Assembly (NCBI GenBank): GCA_038316385.1 | Contig: JBBQAN010000013.1 | Coordinates: 1-64,000 of the forward strand | Reading direction: 5' to 3' | Length of the DNA: 64,000 nt | Source: SZAS-103 sp038316385 | Lineage (GTDB): Bacteria > Pseudomonadota > Gammaproteobacteria > Xanthomonadales > Xanthomonadaceae | In this document: positions 1 to 6,897 of the stretch, one piece after another | How the letters are laid out: every line of letters begins with the position of its first letter | Numbering within the stretch: position 1 is the first letter of the stretch | Translations under genes and position numbers: made by a program | The notes under the pieces: model-generated | Databases searched by the model: none | What the model saw: the letters and a program-made list of their open reading frames with translations, nothing else | Told to the model about the DNA's origin: nothing

Positions 1-125
1 CTCTTCCAACATCCACTCAGCAAAGCAACCCAAACGACAACAGAGCTACACTCATCCACACACGCTGGAGCAAACCACAGCGTCCCGTCCCGGTTCACTA
101 TTCAATCGGCAGGGCGGTTCAATAT
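1..125. other. Left-edge sequence with no gene, possible insertion-sequence end
   Basis: I see no coding signal here. The right part of this stretch holds the two direct repeats described separately, which abut the truncated helicase. It may be the terminal part of an insertion sequence whose body lies to the left of the window. Confidence 0.4.
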
Positions 126-134
126 TCAGTCGGC
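91..134. repeat. Two 20-bp direct repeats, possible IS end
   Basis: CGGTTCACTATTCAATCGGC (91-110) and CGGTTCAATATTCAGTCGGC (115-134) match at 18 of 20 positions and start 24 bp apart. The stop codon of the truncated helicase lies inside the second copy. Ordered, spaced repeats at an element end are typical of transposase-binding sites in IS21-type elements. No transposase is inside the window, so the family is a guess. Confidence 0.5.
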
Positions 135-278
135 GCCCACAAGCATGTGACAAGCGATTTCGGTCTTACCCGCACCAGCTGGTGCCATCAGGATCTGCTT
201 ACGCATTCCGCGCGCGACGCCAGCGCGGGCGCGCGCGACCGACTCTGTCTGGTAGTCGCGGAGCTGTACGGTGCTCAT
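126..278 (-). pseudogene. Superfamily II (DEAD/DEAH-like) helicase, N-terminal fragment
   Basis: Only 50 residues remain. They contain LRDYQ, a Q-motif-like start common in restriction-type and DEAD/DEAH helicases, and the Walker A sequence APAGAGKT. Everything after motif I is missing, and the reading frame ends inside a 20-bp repeat. The ATG at 278 overlaps the stop of the ParB-like gene as ATGA, so the two genes were translationally coupled. I infer that insertion of a mobile element removed the C-terminal 90% or more of the helicase. The remnant should bind no DNA and hydrolyse no ATP. Confidence 0.6.
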
Positions 279-1225
279 GCCGAACTCCGCTGCGGTGTTG
301 TCGGCGCCAGCATCTTGACCTTGCATTGCAGCGATTTGACTTCCCTGCGCAGCGCGGCGCAGGTGTTCATGTACTGGTCGCGTGTCCCCTCCACGGTTGC
401 CAGCTGCTTGCGCAAGATCGCCATTTCCTTCGCTATCGCATGTTCGCCCTGCGACACTGCCTCGTAGCTTTCGAGCGAGTGCGCCAGTTCACGAGCACCG
501 TTCTTTGCAGCTTCCAACTCGAACTTCAACTGCTCGACCTGCGCAGCAAGCGAGGTGTTGTCACGTTGATTTGCATTCGGCTTCGGATTGGAATCGTCTC
601 CGTCGTGGGAATGCACCGGCACGGCCTTCGCGCGATCGTTCCCGACAGAGCTTGGCGCTCGTGTGTTCTCCGCTGACTCAATCGGTTCGATTTGCTGCAC
701 AGCCTTTGGCAAGCTGATTTCGCCACGTGCAACTTGCTGTGCCAATTCCGGCGACTGTTTCGCAACCATGTCGGCCATCCGCTGGGTGCGCTCGCTCGCA
801 CCGGACTGCGCGGCGCGATCAGCAACGGAGGCAAGCGGCAACATTGCCGTTTGGCTCGGGCCGCCATGTTGGTTTCCGCGATCGCCGCCGTGCGACTGTG
901 CAGTGCGCCAGTCCTGCACACTCGCCACGATCACAGCCTGCTGACCAGGGCTGAGGTGGCGCCGATGCAGATTGGCCGACAGTACGAACGCTGCGATGCT
1001 CGGCCCTTTGAACTCAATGAAGTGAGGCTTGATGCCAGATTCCATGCAGGCGCGGTAGCGATTGCCGCCGTCGAGGATCATTCCGTCGTGCAACACGATC
1101 GGCTCGCGCAAGCCGTTCATCGTGAGGTCCTTGCACAGCGCGTTGAACTCCGCGTCAGTCATACGCGGAAACAGTGTGCAAAGCGGATGCAGTTCGGTCT
1201 GTACCATCATCGTCTCCGTTGTCAT
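275..1225 (-). CDS. ParB/RepB-like N-terminal-domain protein with C-terminal coiled coil
   Basis: This is a 316-residue protein. Its first 110 residues resemble the ParB N-terminal domain: a LREPIVLHDG strand, then ILDGGNRYRAC, then a segment ending in HRRHLSPGQQA. The middle is low-complexity and rich in Gln and Ser. The last 100 residues are a predicted coiled coil (LKFELEAAKNG, EMAILRKQL). The ATG at 1225 overlaps the stop of a 64-codon ORF as TAATG; an ATG pair four codons downstream has a better GGAG ribosome site, so the start could be 12 bp later. In prophages and integrative elements such proteins act as DNA-binding replication or regulatory factors next to helicases. The function here is inferred from the domain and neighbours only. 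Confidence 0.7.
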   Translation of the reverse strand: MTTETMMVQTELHPLCTLFPRMTDAEFNALCKDLTMNGLREPIVLHDGMILDGGNRYRACMESGIKPHFIEFKGPSIAAFVLSANLHRRHLSPGQQAVIVASVQDWRTAQSHGGDRGNQHGGPSQTAMLPLASVADRAAQSGASERTQRMADMVAKQSPELAQQVARGEISLPKAVQQIEPIESAENTRAPSSVGNDRAKAVPVHSHDGDDSNPKPNANQRDNTSLAAQVEQLKFELEAAKNGARELAHSLESYEAVSQGEHAIAKEMAILRKQLATVEGTRDQYMNTCAALRREVKSLQCKVKMLAPTTPQRSSA

Positions 1226-1419
1226 TAATCCCCGTCTCTGTCTGCCCAACTGCCGGGTGTTTCATTTCTGCCGGCGTCGCCGGGCTTTCTCGTATTGCTC
1301 ACTTCCTTGAAAAGCTCCCTTCTGATGAAGGGCTTTTTTTGCGGTGTTGCGACTACGCTTCGGTAAACGTTCCGAGAGCATCCCCAACAAAGGGGCAACT
1401 CTCGGAAGGCACCCATCAC
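1225..1419 (-). CDS. Small hypothetical ORF upstream of the ParB-like gene
   Basis: This is a 64-codon frame with no recognised domain. Its stop overlaps the ATG of the ParB-like gene (TAATG), which is its main support. Its start (tandem GTG-ATG) has no clear ribosome-binding site, and the frame runs through the hairpin at 1310-1340. It is a weak call and may be a decayed or non-coding leader. Confidence 0.25.
   Translation of the reverse strand: MMGAFRELPLCWGCSRNVYRSVVATPQKKPFIRRELFKEVSNTRKPGDAGRNETPGSWADRDGD
1310..1340 (+). terminator. Hairpin with T-tract, terminator-like
   Basis: CCCTTC (1317-1322) pairs with GAAGGG (1327-1332) around a TGAT loop. AAAAG can extend the stem past a two-base bulge, and a run of seven T follows on the plus strand. 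No plus-strand gene leads into it. It may protect the element from outside transcription, or be fortuitous. Confidence 0.45.
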
Positions 1420-1573
1420 AGCGGGGCGGACTGTCCGGTTCGCATCTGTGTTCGGGTCACGCGCTATGCGAACTACGGCGCGTCCTGCTGTCTCAGACCC
1501 ATCCCATCGGTAGCAGGCTGTAACGCGTGCCGCCGACGGTTACCCCACCGGCACGCCCTTTGTATTCGTTAGG

Positions 1574-1780
1574 TCACCCGGCGGCCTCCTTCGTCACCTT
1601 GCTGCATTGGCCGCGCATGAATTCGGCGACGGTCTCGCGGCATGTGCCACCGGGCGAGCATGGGAACTCGCCGGACTGATGCGGGCAGGACTTCGGGAGC
1701 GTGCGGAAATAGACGCGTGCTGCCTCGATCGTGCACAGGCGGCGCGGGTTCAAGCAGCGGGAGATGGTCGCGACAGTCAC
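1574..1780 (-). CDS. Small hypothetical island protein (68 aa), coupled to the preceding ORF
   Basis: The proposed GTG at 1780 overlaps the stop of the upstream 38-codon ORF as GTGA. The product contains RLCTIEAARVYFRTL and a Cys-rich stretch with four cysteines (CPHQSGEFPC, CSPGGTC, RGQC). The spaced cysteines could bind metal, but I recognise no family. A longer frame opens to 1846, but its first part overlaps the upstream ORF. The gene lies in the same-direction series from the AlpA-like regulator to the ParB-like gene. Confidence 0.4.
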   Translation of the reverse strand: MTVATISRCLNPRRLCTIEAARVYFRTLPKSCPHQSGEFPCSPGGTCRETVAEFMRGQCSKVTKEAAG

Positions 1781-1893
1781 AGCGCGTGCAACCGGAACTC
1801 GCGAAAGGCGCCCGTGACGGCGCAAGTCAGATAAATGTGGCGGCAATAGCCGCTGATCAATGCGCGCTTGATGTTGGTGCAGACGGCGATCAT
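1777..1893 (-). CDS. Very short hypothetical island ORF (38 aa)
   Basis: The frame begins MIAVCTNIKRALISGYCRHI and ends where the next ORF begins (GTGA overlap). It starts 4 bp downstream of the stop of the AlpA-like gene. This tight packing is the main support. There is no recognisable domain. It contains three cysteines and is basic. Confidence 0.35.
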   Translation of the reverse strand: MIAVCTNIKRALISGYCRHIYLTCAVTGAFREFRLHAL

Positions 1894-1897
1894 TGGG

Positions 1898-2170
1898 TTA
1901 CGGCGCCGTGCTCGTATTCGTCACGATGAGCTGGAAGGTCTCAAGGTCGCCGCGACGATATCGAACGCAGCGCAAGCCCACTTTGCGAAAGATGGGCCCG
2001 CGACGGAGGCAGCGCCAGTTGCGCAGCGTTCCAACACTTAGTGTCAACGCATCGGCTGCTTCAGCTTCAGTGAGCAAGTCGTCGGGAGAGTACTCGCGTT
2101 TCTTCGAATGGTCGGAAACAGTAGTGTTATTGGCGACAGATAAAGCGTTGTTCTTCACAATCAACTCCAC
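1898..2170 (-). CDS. AlpA/excisionase-like helix-turn-helix DNA-binding protein
   Basis: This is a protein of about 90 residues with a MerR/excisionase-type winged helix. LLTEAEAADALTLSVGTLRNW is the helix-turn-helix, and the following RRGPIFRKVG and RYRRGDLETF form the wing and a further helix. This is the fold of AlpA (P4 family) and of many recombination directionality factors. The annotated GTG is at 2170. A second GTG at 2158 has GGAG six bases upstream and may be the true start. It heads a same-strand set of small genes in an element carrying a P4-type integrase, so a role in excision or activation of element genes is likely but not shown. Confidence 0.65.
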   Translation of the reverse strand: MELIVKNNALSVANNTTVSDHSKKREYSPDDLLTEAEAADALTLSVGTLRNWRCLRRGPIFRKVGLRCVRYRRGDLETFQLIVTNTSTAP

Positions 2171-2275
2171 TTGAGTACGCGCTTTCGCGGTATTGCAAGT
2201 GATCCTAATTGAGGCCGATCAATTAACGACGGTAACAATCAAACTACTTAAGTCGATTGATACCGGTATTCAGCG

Positions 2276-3166
2276 CTAGCTACTGTTTTTGCTAGTATTT
2301 ATACGCCTAATAGACGTCACATAGTCTCGAAAATCTTTGGTGTTTGGAGGTACAGGTATGTTGCATTCCTTAAAAAAATCCTTCGCCGCAACTAGCACAG
2401 TCTTCGATGGTTTATTCATGCCTTTTTTTCCGGTGTTCGGTCCTTCGCGAACTTGCGTCATGAACACATCCAAGACGTCTGAGACAAATCCATCTCGTAC
2501 CGCTAGCGACTTCCTGCCAGCAGGCCTAGTCGCTTTCCCCACAGCAACTTCGACTTGCTTCTGCGCCTTAATATCGTTTGCGCTCATGGACAACACCGCA
2601 CGTGGCAAGAGTTTCTGTTCCATCACAGCGGCTGCGAGATCTTGAGATTTTGCCTGTTGCATCGCTTCGCGAAGCACAATTTCAGCTATTCGAAGGGTCT
2701 TGGTGGCTTCGACCATTGATTTGACGACCTTGCCTTGAAGGCTGTGCCATGAAGGATAGTTCTTGCTTCTAGCGTGCGTGTCCATGAACTCGCGGATCGT
2801 ACGCGGTAGCAGGTTCAGCCGGCGCTCAAGCTCTTCGATCATGGAGATTGTCTCTTCTGCAATAGAGAGCTGATAACGAAAATGCTGGCGTTGATCGTCG
2901 GCTGCTTTTCTCTCTCGAAACTGCCAGAGCAATGTGCCCAATTTATCGACGCACTCATCAAAGCCGACATCGGGCACGCAATCTCGAATGAGCTTAACCG
3001 CAGCGACAGGAAGTTTCGTTTCCACTTCTCTGGGCGCTTGCAACACGGCCGGCAAGTCAGAAGTTGTTAGGCAAAGACGTGTCACGTCGCTTGGAGTCAA
3101 GCAGCGAATACTCCGTGATCGAGATCGCTTGCTCAGCTCTTTTCCTTCGTATTGATCAAGTTTCAT
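2276..3166 (-). CDS. Hypothetical island protein (296 aa)
   Basis: I do not recognise the family. The ATG at 3166 follows a strong GGGGGAGGG site; an upstream in-frame codon at 3199 lacks one. The middle is helical and contains EELERRLNLLPRTIREFMD and a long amphipathic stretch near KVVKSMVEATKTLRIAEIVLR. The C-terminal 60 residues are very basic (TGKKGMNKPSKTVLVAAK) and could contact nucleic acid. Base composition is more AT-rich than the chromosomal genes, which fits horizontal transfer. The gene lies between the integrase and the AlpA-like regulator, on the same strand. Confidence 0.6.
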   Translation of the reverse strand: MKLDQYEGKELSKRSRSRSIRCLTPSDVTRLCLTTSDLPAVLQAPREVETKLPVAAVKLIRDCVPDVGFDECVDKLGTLLWQFRERKAADDQRQHFRYQLSIAEETISMIEELERRLNLLPRTIREFMDTHARSKNYPSWHSLQGKVVKSMVEATKTLRIAEIVLREAMQQAKSQDLAAAVMEQKLLPRAVLSMSANDIKAQKQVEVAVGKATRPAGRKSLAVRDGFVSDVLDVFMTQVREGPNTGKKGMNKPSKTVLVAAKDFFKECNIPVPPNTKDFRDYVTSIRRINTSKNSS

Positions 3167-3340
3167 GCGCCAACCCTCCCCCGCTGTACGGCGCGGCACC
3201 AGGCCGGCAGGATGATCAGCCTTTCGCCACGTTAGGCTAAATGCTGCGATTCGATTTTATTCACCTTTTGTAGGTCACAATCGTTACATAGTAGACGGTG
3301 TGCGCGCACGTTCCGACCGACTCTGGCTCCTGCACAGCCA

Positions 3341-4573
3341 CTAGCTCGCGGCAGATTTCGGCCGCACTACCGACGCCAAGCTCGGGCTATCCTTGAGCGC
3401 GTCCAAGTAGTCTGCCCATCCTTGCATCATCATTCGTCGCTCTACGATGTGCGAGGTCCGGTTGTAGGCACGACCGTTGGGATCCCGGACAGCATGGGCA
3501 AGCTGGTGTTCGATGAAGTCTGGACGGAAGCCCAACTGTTCGTCCAAGATAGTGCGCGCCATCGCGCGAAAGCCATGACCGGTCATCGTATCTTTGTCGA
3601 AGCCCATGCGACGCAATGCACCATTGATAGCGTTGTTGCTCATCGGTCGCTTCGTACTGCGCGCTCCGGGAAACACATACTGACCTCGCCCGGTGAGTGG
3701 ATGTAGTTCTCGAAGTATCGCCACCGCCTGCGTCGACAGCGGCACCAGATGCGGCAGGCGCAGCTTCATGCGTCCGGCGGGGATGTTCCATTCCGCTGCG
3801 TCTAGATCAATCTCCAACCACTCTGCGGCGCGCAGTTCGCCAGGTCGTGTAAACACCAGAGGTGCGAGTTGCAAAGCGAACCTGGTGACGGGTGTACCGA
3901 CATAGCCATCGATCGCGCGAAGCAACGCACCGACCGCGCCCGGCTCGATGATCGCGGCGAGATTCTTCGGCTTCACTGGCGGCAATGCGCCGCGCAGATC
4001 AGCCGCCGGGTTTCTGTCAGCGCGAGCAGTCGCGATCGCATAACGAAACACCTGACCGCAGTTCTGCAAGACCCGGTGCGCGGATTCTGCGGCACCTCGT
4101 TCAACAATGCGGTTGACTACTGCCAGCAACTCTCTCGGGGTTATTTCGTTCACGGGTCTGGAACCGACCCACGGGAAGACATCGTTCACTAGCCGAAGGA
4201 CGATCCGGCTGCCATGATCCGGCACCCATACCGCCGATTGCTTACCGTGCCACTCCCTGGCCACGAACTCGAAACTGTTTGCGAGTTGTTCGACGCTTGT
4301 AGCCTTTCCCGCTTTGCGGTGTAGGCCAGGATCAATTCCGTCCGCCAGAAGTCGCCGTGCCTCATCGCGCTTTTCGCGCGCACGCTTGAGGCTCACGTCA
4401 GGGTAAGTCCCGAGAGAAAGTGTATTGCGCTTCCCGGTAATCGGGCGCCGGTATGTCAGACGCCACCACTTGTTACCGTTAGGCTGCACGAGCAGAAACA
4501 TCGCGCGTTCATCTTGCAGTTTAAAGGGCTTGGCCTGCGGTTTGGAATTGGAAACTTGGGAGGGAGTGAGCAT
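3341..4573 (-). CDS. P4-type tyrosine site-specific integrase
   Basis: The protein is 410 residues, the usual size for P4/CP4-57-like integrases. Residues 1-90 form the Arm-binding domain (DUF4102): PKP-like start, FLLVQPNGNKWWRL, LSLGTYPDVSL. A core-binding domain follows. The catalytic domain shows Arg243 (TRPGELR), His333-x2-Arg336 (HGFR), His360 (QLAH) and the nucleophile Tyr370. All key residues are present, so it is probably active. GGAAG lies six bases before the ATG. The gene sits about 590 bp from the 3' end of ssrA, a classic target for this family, and reads in the same direction as ssrA. Confidence 0.93.
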   Translation of the reverse strand: MLTPSQVSNSKPQAKPFKLQDERAMFLLVQPNGNKWWRLTYRRPITGKRNTLSLGTYPDVSLKRAREKRDEARRLLADGIDPGLHRKAGKATSVEQLANSFEFVAREWHGKQSAVWVPDHGSRIVLRLVNDVFPWVGSRPVNEITPRELLAVVNRIVERGAAESAHRVLQNCGQVFRYAIATARADRNPAADLRGALPPVKPKNLAAIIEPGAVGALLRAIDGYVGTPVTRFALQLAPLVFTRPGELRAAEWLEIDLDAAEWNIPAGRMKLRLPHLVPLSTQAVAILRELHPLTGRGQYVFPGARSTKRPMSNNAINGALRRMGFDKDTMTGHGFRAMARTILDEQLGFRPDFIEHQLAHAVRDPNGRAYNRTSHIVERRMMMQGWADYLDALKDSPSLASVVRPKSAAS

Positions 4574-4585
4574 CAGGGCTTCCAG

Positions 4586-4999
4586 TCAGCAATCCGCCCG
4601 CAACGCGGAACGAATGGCATCGGTCTGATACCTAGTCAGGCGCAGGGTCTGCTCGCCCACAGTGACCGACAGCGCCCCGTCGGATGACATACATAACGCG
4701 AAGGCAGAGCCGGCGCTACCTAACCCAACGGCCTCACGAGCCGCGCGACGTGCGGCGGTTGGATGAATGCCCATCCGCGCTTGTGCCCTGATCCGATCGC
4801 GCTCGACCATTGCATCGGTCAAAGAGATCTCCGGGAACGCACCCAACGAGAGCGTCGTGTTGATGCCGATGCGCCGCACCGACAAGCGCCACAACTTAGC
4901 CCCGTTTGGCTGCACGAGCAGGAAGACGCCGCGCCCTGGGAAAAGTTTATAGGGCTTTTCGCGAGGCTGCGCGGCGTGTAATTCGGTTTCATCCATCAC
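4586..4999 (-). CDS. Stand-alone Arm-DNA-binding (DUF4102) protein next to the integrase
   Basis: Residues 1-75 match the N-terminal Arm-binding domain of P4-type integrases (KPYKLFPGRGVFLLVQPNGA, LSLGAFPEISL, a DRIRAQARMGIHP helix). No core-binding or catalytic domain follows. The C-terminal 50 residues (GALSVTVGEQTLRLTRYQ) look like a small folded tail, not a broken integrase. It ends 12 bp before the integrase start, so the two are co-transcribed. It could compete for or organise arm sites at the attachment site, or be the leftover of an older integrase fused to new sequence. There is no strong ribosome site at the ATG pair near 4999. Confidence 0.6.
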   Translation of the reverse strand: MMDETELHAAQPREKPYKLFPGRGVFLLVQPNGAKLWRLSVRRIGINTTLSLGAFPEISLTDAMVERDRIRAQARMGIHPTAARRAAREAVGLGSAGSAFALCMSSDGALSVTVGEQTLRLTRYQTDAIRSALRADC

Positions 5000-5102
5000 T
5001 GGCGGTAACCCATACTGGCCGGAGTGGCCTTCGCGCCAAACCTACCGCCAGACTTGGGTGATTGCAAGTGATTTTCCGTGATACGGCATGACCAACCGAA
5101 AA

Positions 5103-5131
5103 GAAAAAACCGCGCCGGAGCGCGGTTTTAG
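5103..5131 (-). terminator. Rho-independent terminator downstream of ssrA
   Basis: On the minus strand AAAACCGCGC and GCGCGGTTTT pair around a four-base loop, followed by a T-rich tract (TTTTTTCTTTT). It lies 30 bp past the tmRNA 3' end and would end ssrA transcription before the island genes. Confidence 0.8.
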
Positions 5132-5162
5132 TGGTCTTACGTGACATCTGGTTATGTTGAAA

Positions 5163-5515
5163 TGGTGGAGGTGGCGGGAATCGAACCCGCGTCCGAAAGT
5201 GCTCCATCCCCAGCTCTACATGCTTAGCACGGCGTTTGATCTCGTCCGGCGACAACACGACGTGCGAAGCACATCGCCGGACCAGCGCGTTATGTTAACC
5301 ATGGACCGATGCGCGGCCAGTCCAAGGCGATCCCGTGATAATGACGGTACATCCACGAGCACAGGCACAAGTGGGTTCCCGGCTTACGCCTTAAGCGGCG
5401 AGAGCGTAGTTGTCGTCGTTGGCAACTAGAGTTTGCCGCTGGATTAACGAGGAAAGCTGCCCCCTCGGCATGCACCAAGCGATTTTGCTACCCCCGTCGA
5501 AGCCTGGACACCCCC
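5163..5515 (-). ncRNA. ssrA: Transfer-messenger RNA (tmRNA)
   Basis: tmRNA rescues stalled ribosomes and tags the nascent protein for proteolysis together with SmpB. The minus strand begins GGGGGTG and ends CACCTCCACCA. These ends pair as a seven-base acceptor stem with encoded CCA, and GGTTCGATTCCCGCC forms the T arm. The tag frame reads ANDDNYALAA followed by TAA (around 5390-5425), giving the tag A-ANDDNYALAA after the tRNA-borne alanine. The length is about 353 nt, as expected. Its 3' end is the probable integration site of the neighbouring element. Confidence 0.96.
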
Positions 5516-5685
5516 AGATACTTGAGCAAGGAACACAACGTCGTCTGACACGGACGCAGTGTAGGTGCGCAGCGGCGTTGTCACAAGGGCGCGCTGCGGC
5601 ATGCAAAAGCGCGCGTTCACGCTGGCTTGATGATTCCTTACCTCGACGGCGCTACGCTGCGCATCCACCAAGCAAGGAGCACGTC

Positions 5686-6105
5686 ATGATCCGCAAGGCG
5701 AACGCGAACTGGAAAGGCGCCGGCAAGGACGGCAAGGGACATTTGGCGACGCAATCGGGTGCGCTCGACGCGCCGTATGGTTTCAATTCGCGTTTCGAGG
5801 ATGGCGCGGGCAGTAACCCGGAAGAATTGCTGGCCGCCGCGCATGCAGGATGCTTCACGATGTCGGTTGCGTTCGCACTCGAGAAGGCTGGCCATCCCGC
5901 CGAAAATCTTGACTGCGAGTGTGGAGTGTCGTTGATCAAGGATGACAGCGGCTTCACCATCAACCGCAGCGCGCTCACTTTGAAGGCGAAAGTGCCCGGC
6001 ATCACCCGCGAAGCGTTCGAGACACTGGTGCTGAGCGCGAAAGCGGGCTGCCCGGTATCGAAGCTGTTCGACACCGAGATCTTGCTGGAGTGGACGCTTG
6101 AGTGA
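5686..6105 (+). CDS. osmC: OsmC-family peroxiredoxin (organic hydroperoxide resistance)
   Basis: OsmC is a cytoplasmic thiol peroxidase that reduces organic hydroperoxides and peroxides. The protein has 139 residues, the normal length. Both redox cysteines are present, one in AAAHAGCFTMS and one in SAKAGCPVSKLF. The second matches OsmC (AGCPVSK) better than Ohr. The ATG at 5686 follows AAGGAG. A longer frame upstream overlaps the ssrA promoter region and is not used. The gene is divergent from ssrA and is followed by a strong hairpin at 6145. Confidence 0.93.
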   Translation: MIRKANANWKGAGKDGKGHLATQSGALDAPYGFNSRFEDGAGSNPEELLAAAHAGCFTMSVAFALEKAGHPAENLDCECGVSLIKDDSGFTINRSALTLKAKVPGITREAFETLVLSAKAGCPVSKLFDTEILLEWTLE

Positions 6106-6144
6106 GATATCGACTCGTTACGATTCGATAACCCATCGCAAAAA

Positions 6145-6170
6145 GAACCCTCCCGTTGCAGGGAGGGTTC
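6145..6170 (-). terminator. Strong hairpin between convergent osmC and DUF3011 genes
   Basis: GAACCCTCCC (6145-6154) and GGGAGGGTTC (6161-6170) form a perfect ten-base stem. On the minus strand it is followed by TTTTTGCG, so it fits the end of the DUF3011 gene. It can also stall osmC read-through. Confidence 0.85.
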
Positions 6171-6201
6171 GAATTCACACGAATGCTTCAAGACCGAGCG
6201 A

Positions 6202-6738
6202 TCACTCGCTGTCGTCGAGCCTGAAATCGGCCTTGCAGCCGCCAGTGACCCAGACGCCGTGTTCGTCGTCCATTCCCCAAGTGGTGTTCTCGACGCACGT
6301 CGCAGGCGGCGTACCCACGATGACGTAGCGCTTGTGGGCGACGCCGCAGTAGGAACGTCCGTTTGCGGTACCTACGCAATGCACGACCTCACCTGCGCTG
6401 TTGACTTTTGTCGTGCGGCTGGTGACGGTGTTGCCGGGAAGGGTATTGAAATCGGCCTTGCAACCGCCCGTGACCCATACACCTCGATCATCGAAGCCCC
6501 AAGTTTTTCCCTGCACACACTCGGTCGGCGCGGCACCTGCCATCGTGTAGCGCATGTGCGGATGACCGCAATAGGTGCGACCGCTTTCAGTGGACACGCA
6601 ATGGGTGACCTGTCCCTCGGAGTTGACGACGGTGGCACGGCCCGTCACGGCGTCTTGCGCCGCAAGCGATGGAATGGAATATCCGACTGCGAACGTAGCC
6701 AGTACTGCGGCTGCGACTCCTCGCAAATGATTGTTCAT
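6202..6738 (-). CDS. Secreted protein with two tandem DUF3011 repeats
   Basis: The ATG at 6738 follows GGGAGC. A Sec signal peptide covers residues 1-27 (LRGVAAAVLATFAVGYSIPSL, cleavage near LAA). The mature protein is two copies of a domain of about 54 residues, each with four Cys and the signature CV-x-(G/N)-x-TWG-x-D-x-x-GVWV-x-GGCKADF. This is DUF3011, a family common in Xanthomonadales whose function is unknown. Eight cysteines in an exported protein suggest disulfides. The gene is single and ends at a strong terminator. Confidence 0.8.
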   Translation of the reverse strand: MNNHLRGVAAAVLATFAVGYSIPSLAAQDAVTGRATVVNSEGQVTHCVSTESGRTYCGHPHMRYTMAGAAPTECVQGKTWGFDDRGVWVTGGCKADFNTLPGNTVTSRTTKVNSAGEVVHCVGTANGRSYCGVAHKRYVIVGTPPATCVENTTWGMDDEHGVWVTGGCKADFRLDDSE

Positions 6739-6897
6739 TTCAAGCTCCCTTTGAGTGGATGGATGGCGCAAATTCCGTGCGCACTCCGAACTATAGGTCG
6801 GCGGCCTGAACGTGCCTCGAATATGGCCAACCCAGTGTCTTGGAGCATTCAGCTAGCAATAGCGCGAGTGCCAAGCAACTCGGAATGCTCTCACTGT

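Noticed and set aside
1607..1834. Plus-strand frames opposite the small coupled ORFs
   Set aside because: All neighbouring island genes read on the minus strand, and only the minus-strand frames show tight stop-start coupling.
5410..5685. Longer 231-codon start for osmC
   Set aside because: It would read through the ssrA coding sequence and its promoter. The ATG at 5686 has AAGGAG and begins the family sequence.
6790..6897. cydX small subunit gene after cydB
   Set aside because: No short frame with the expected membrane helix and start was found in the 108 bp examined.
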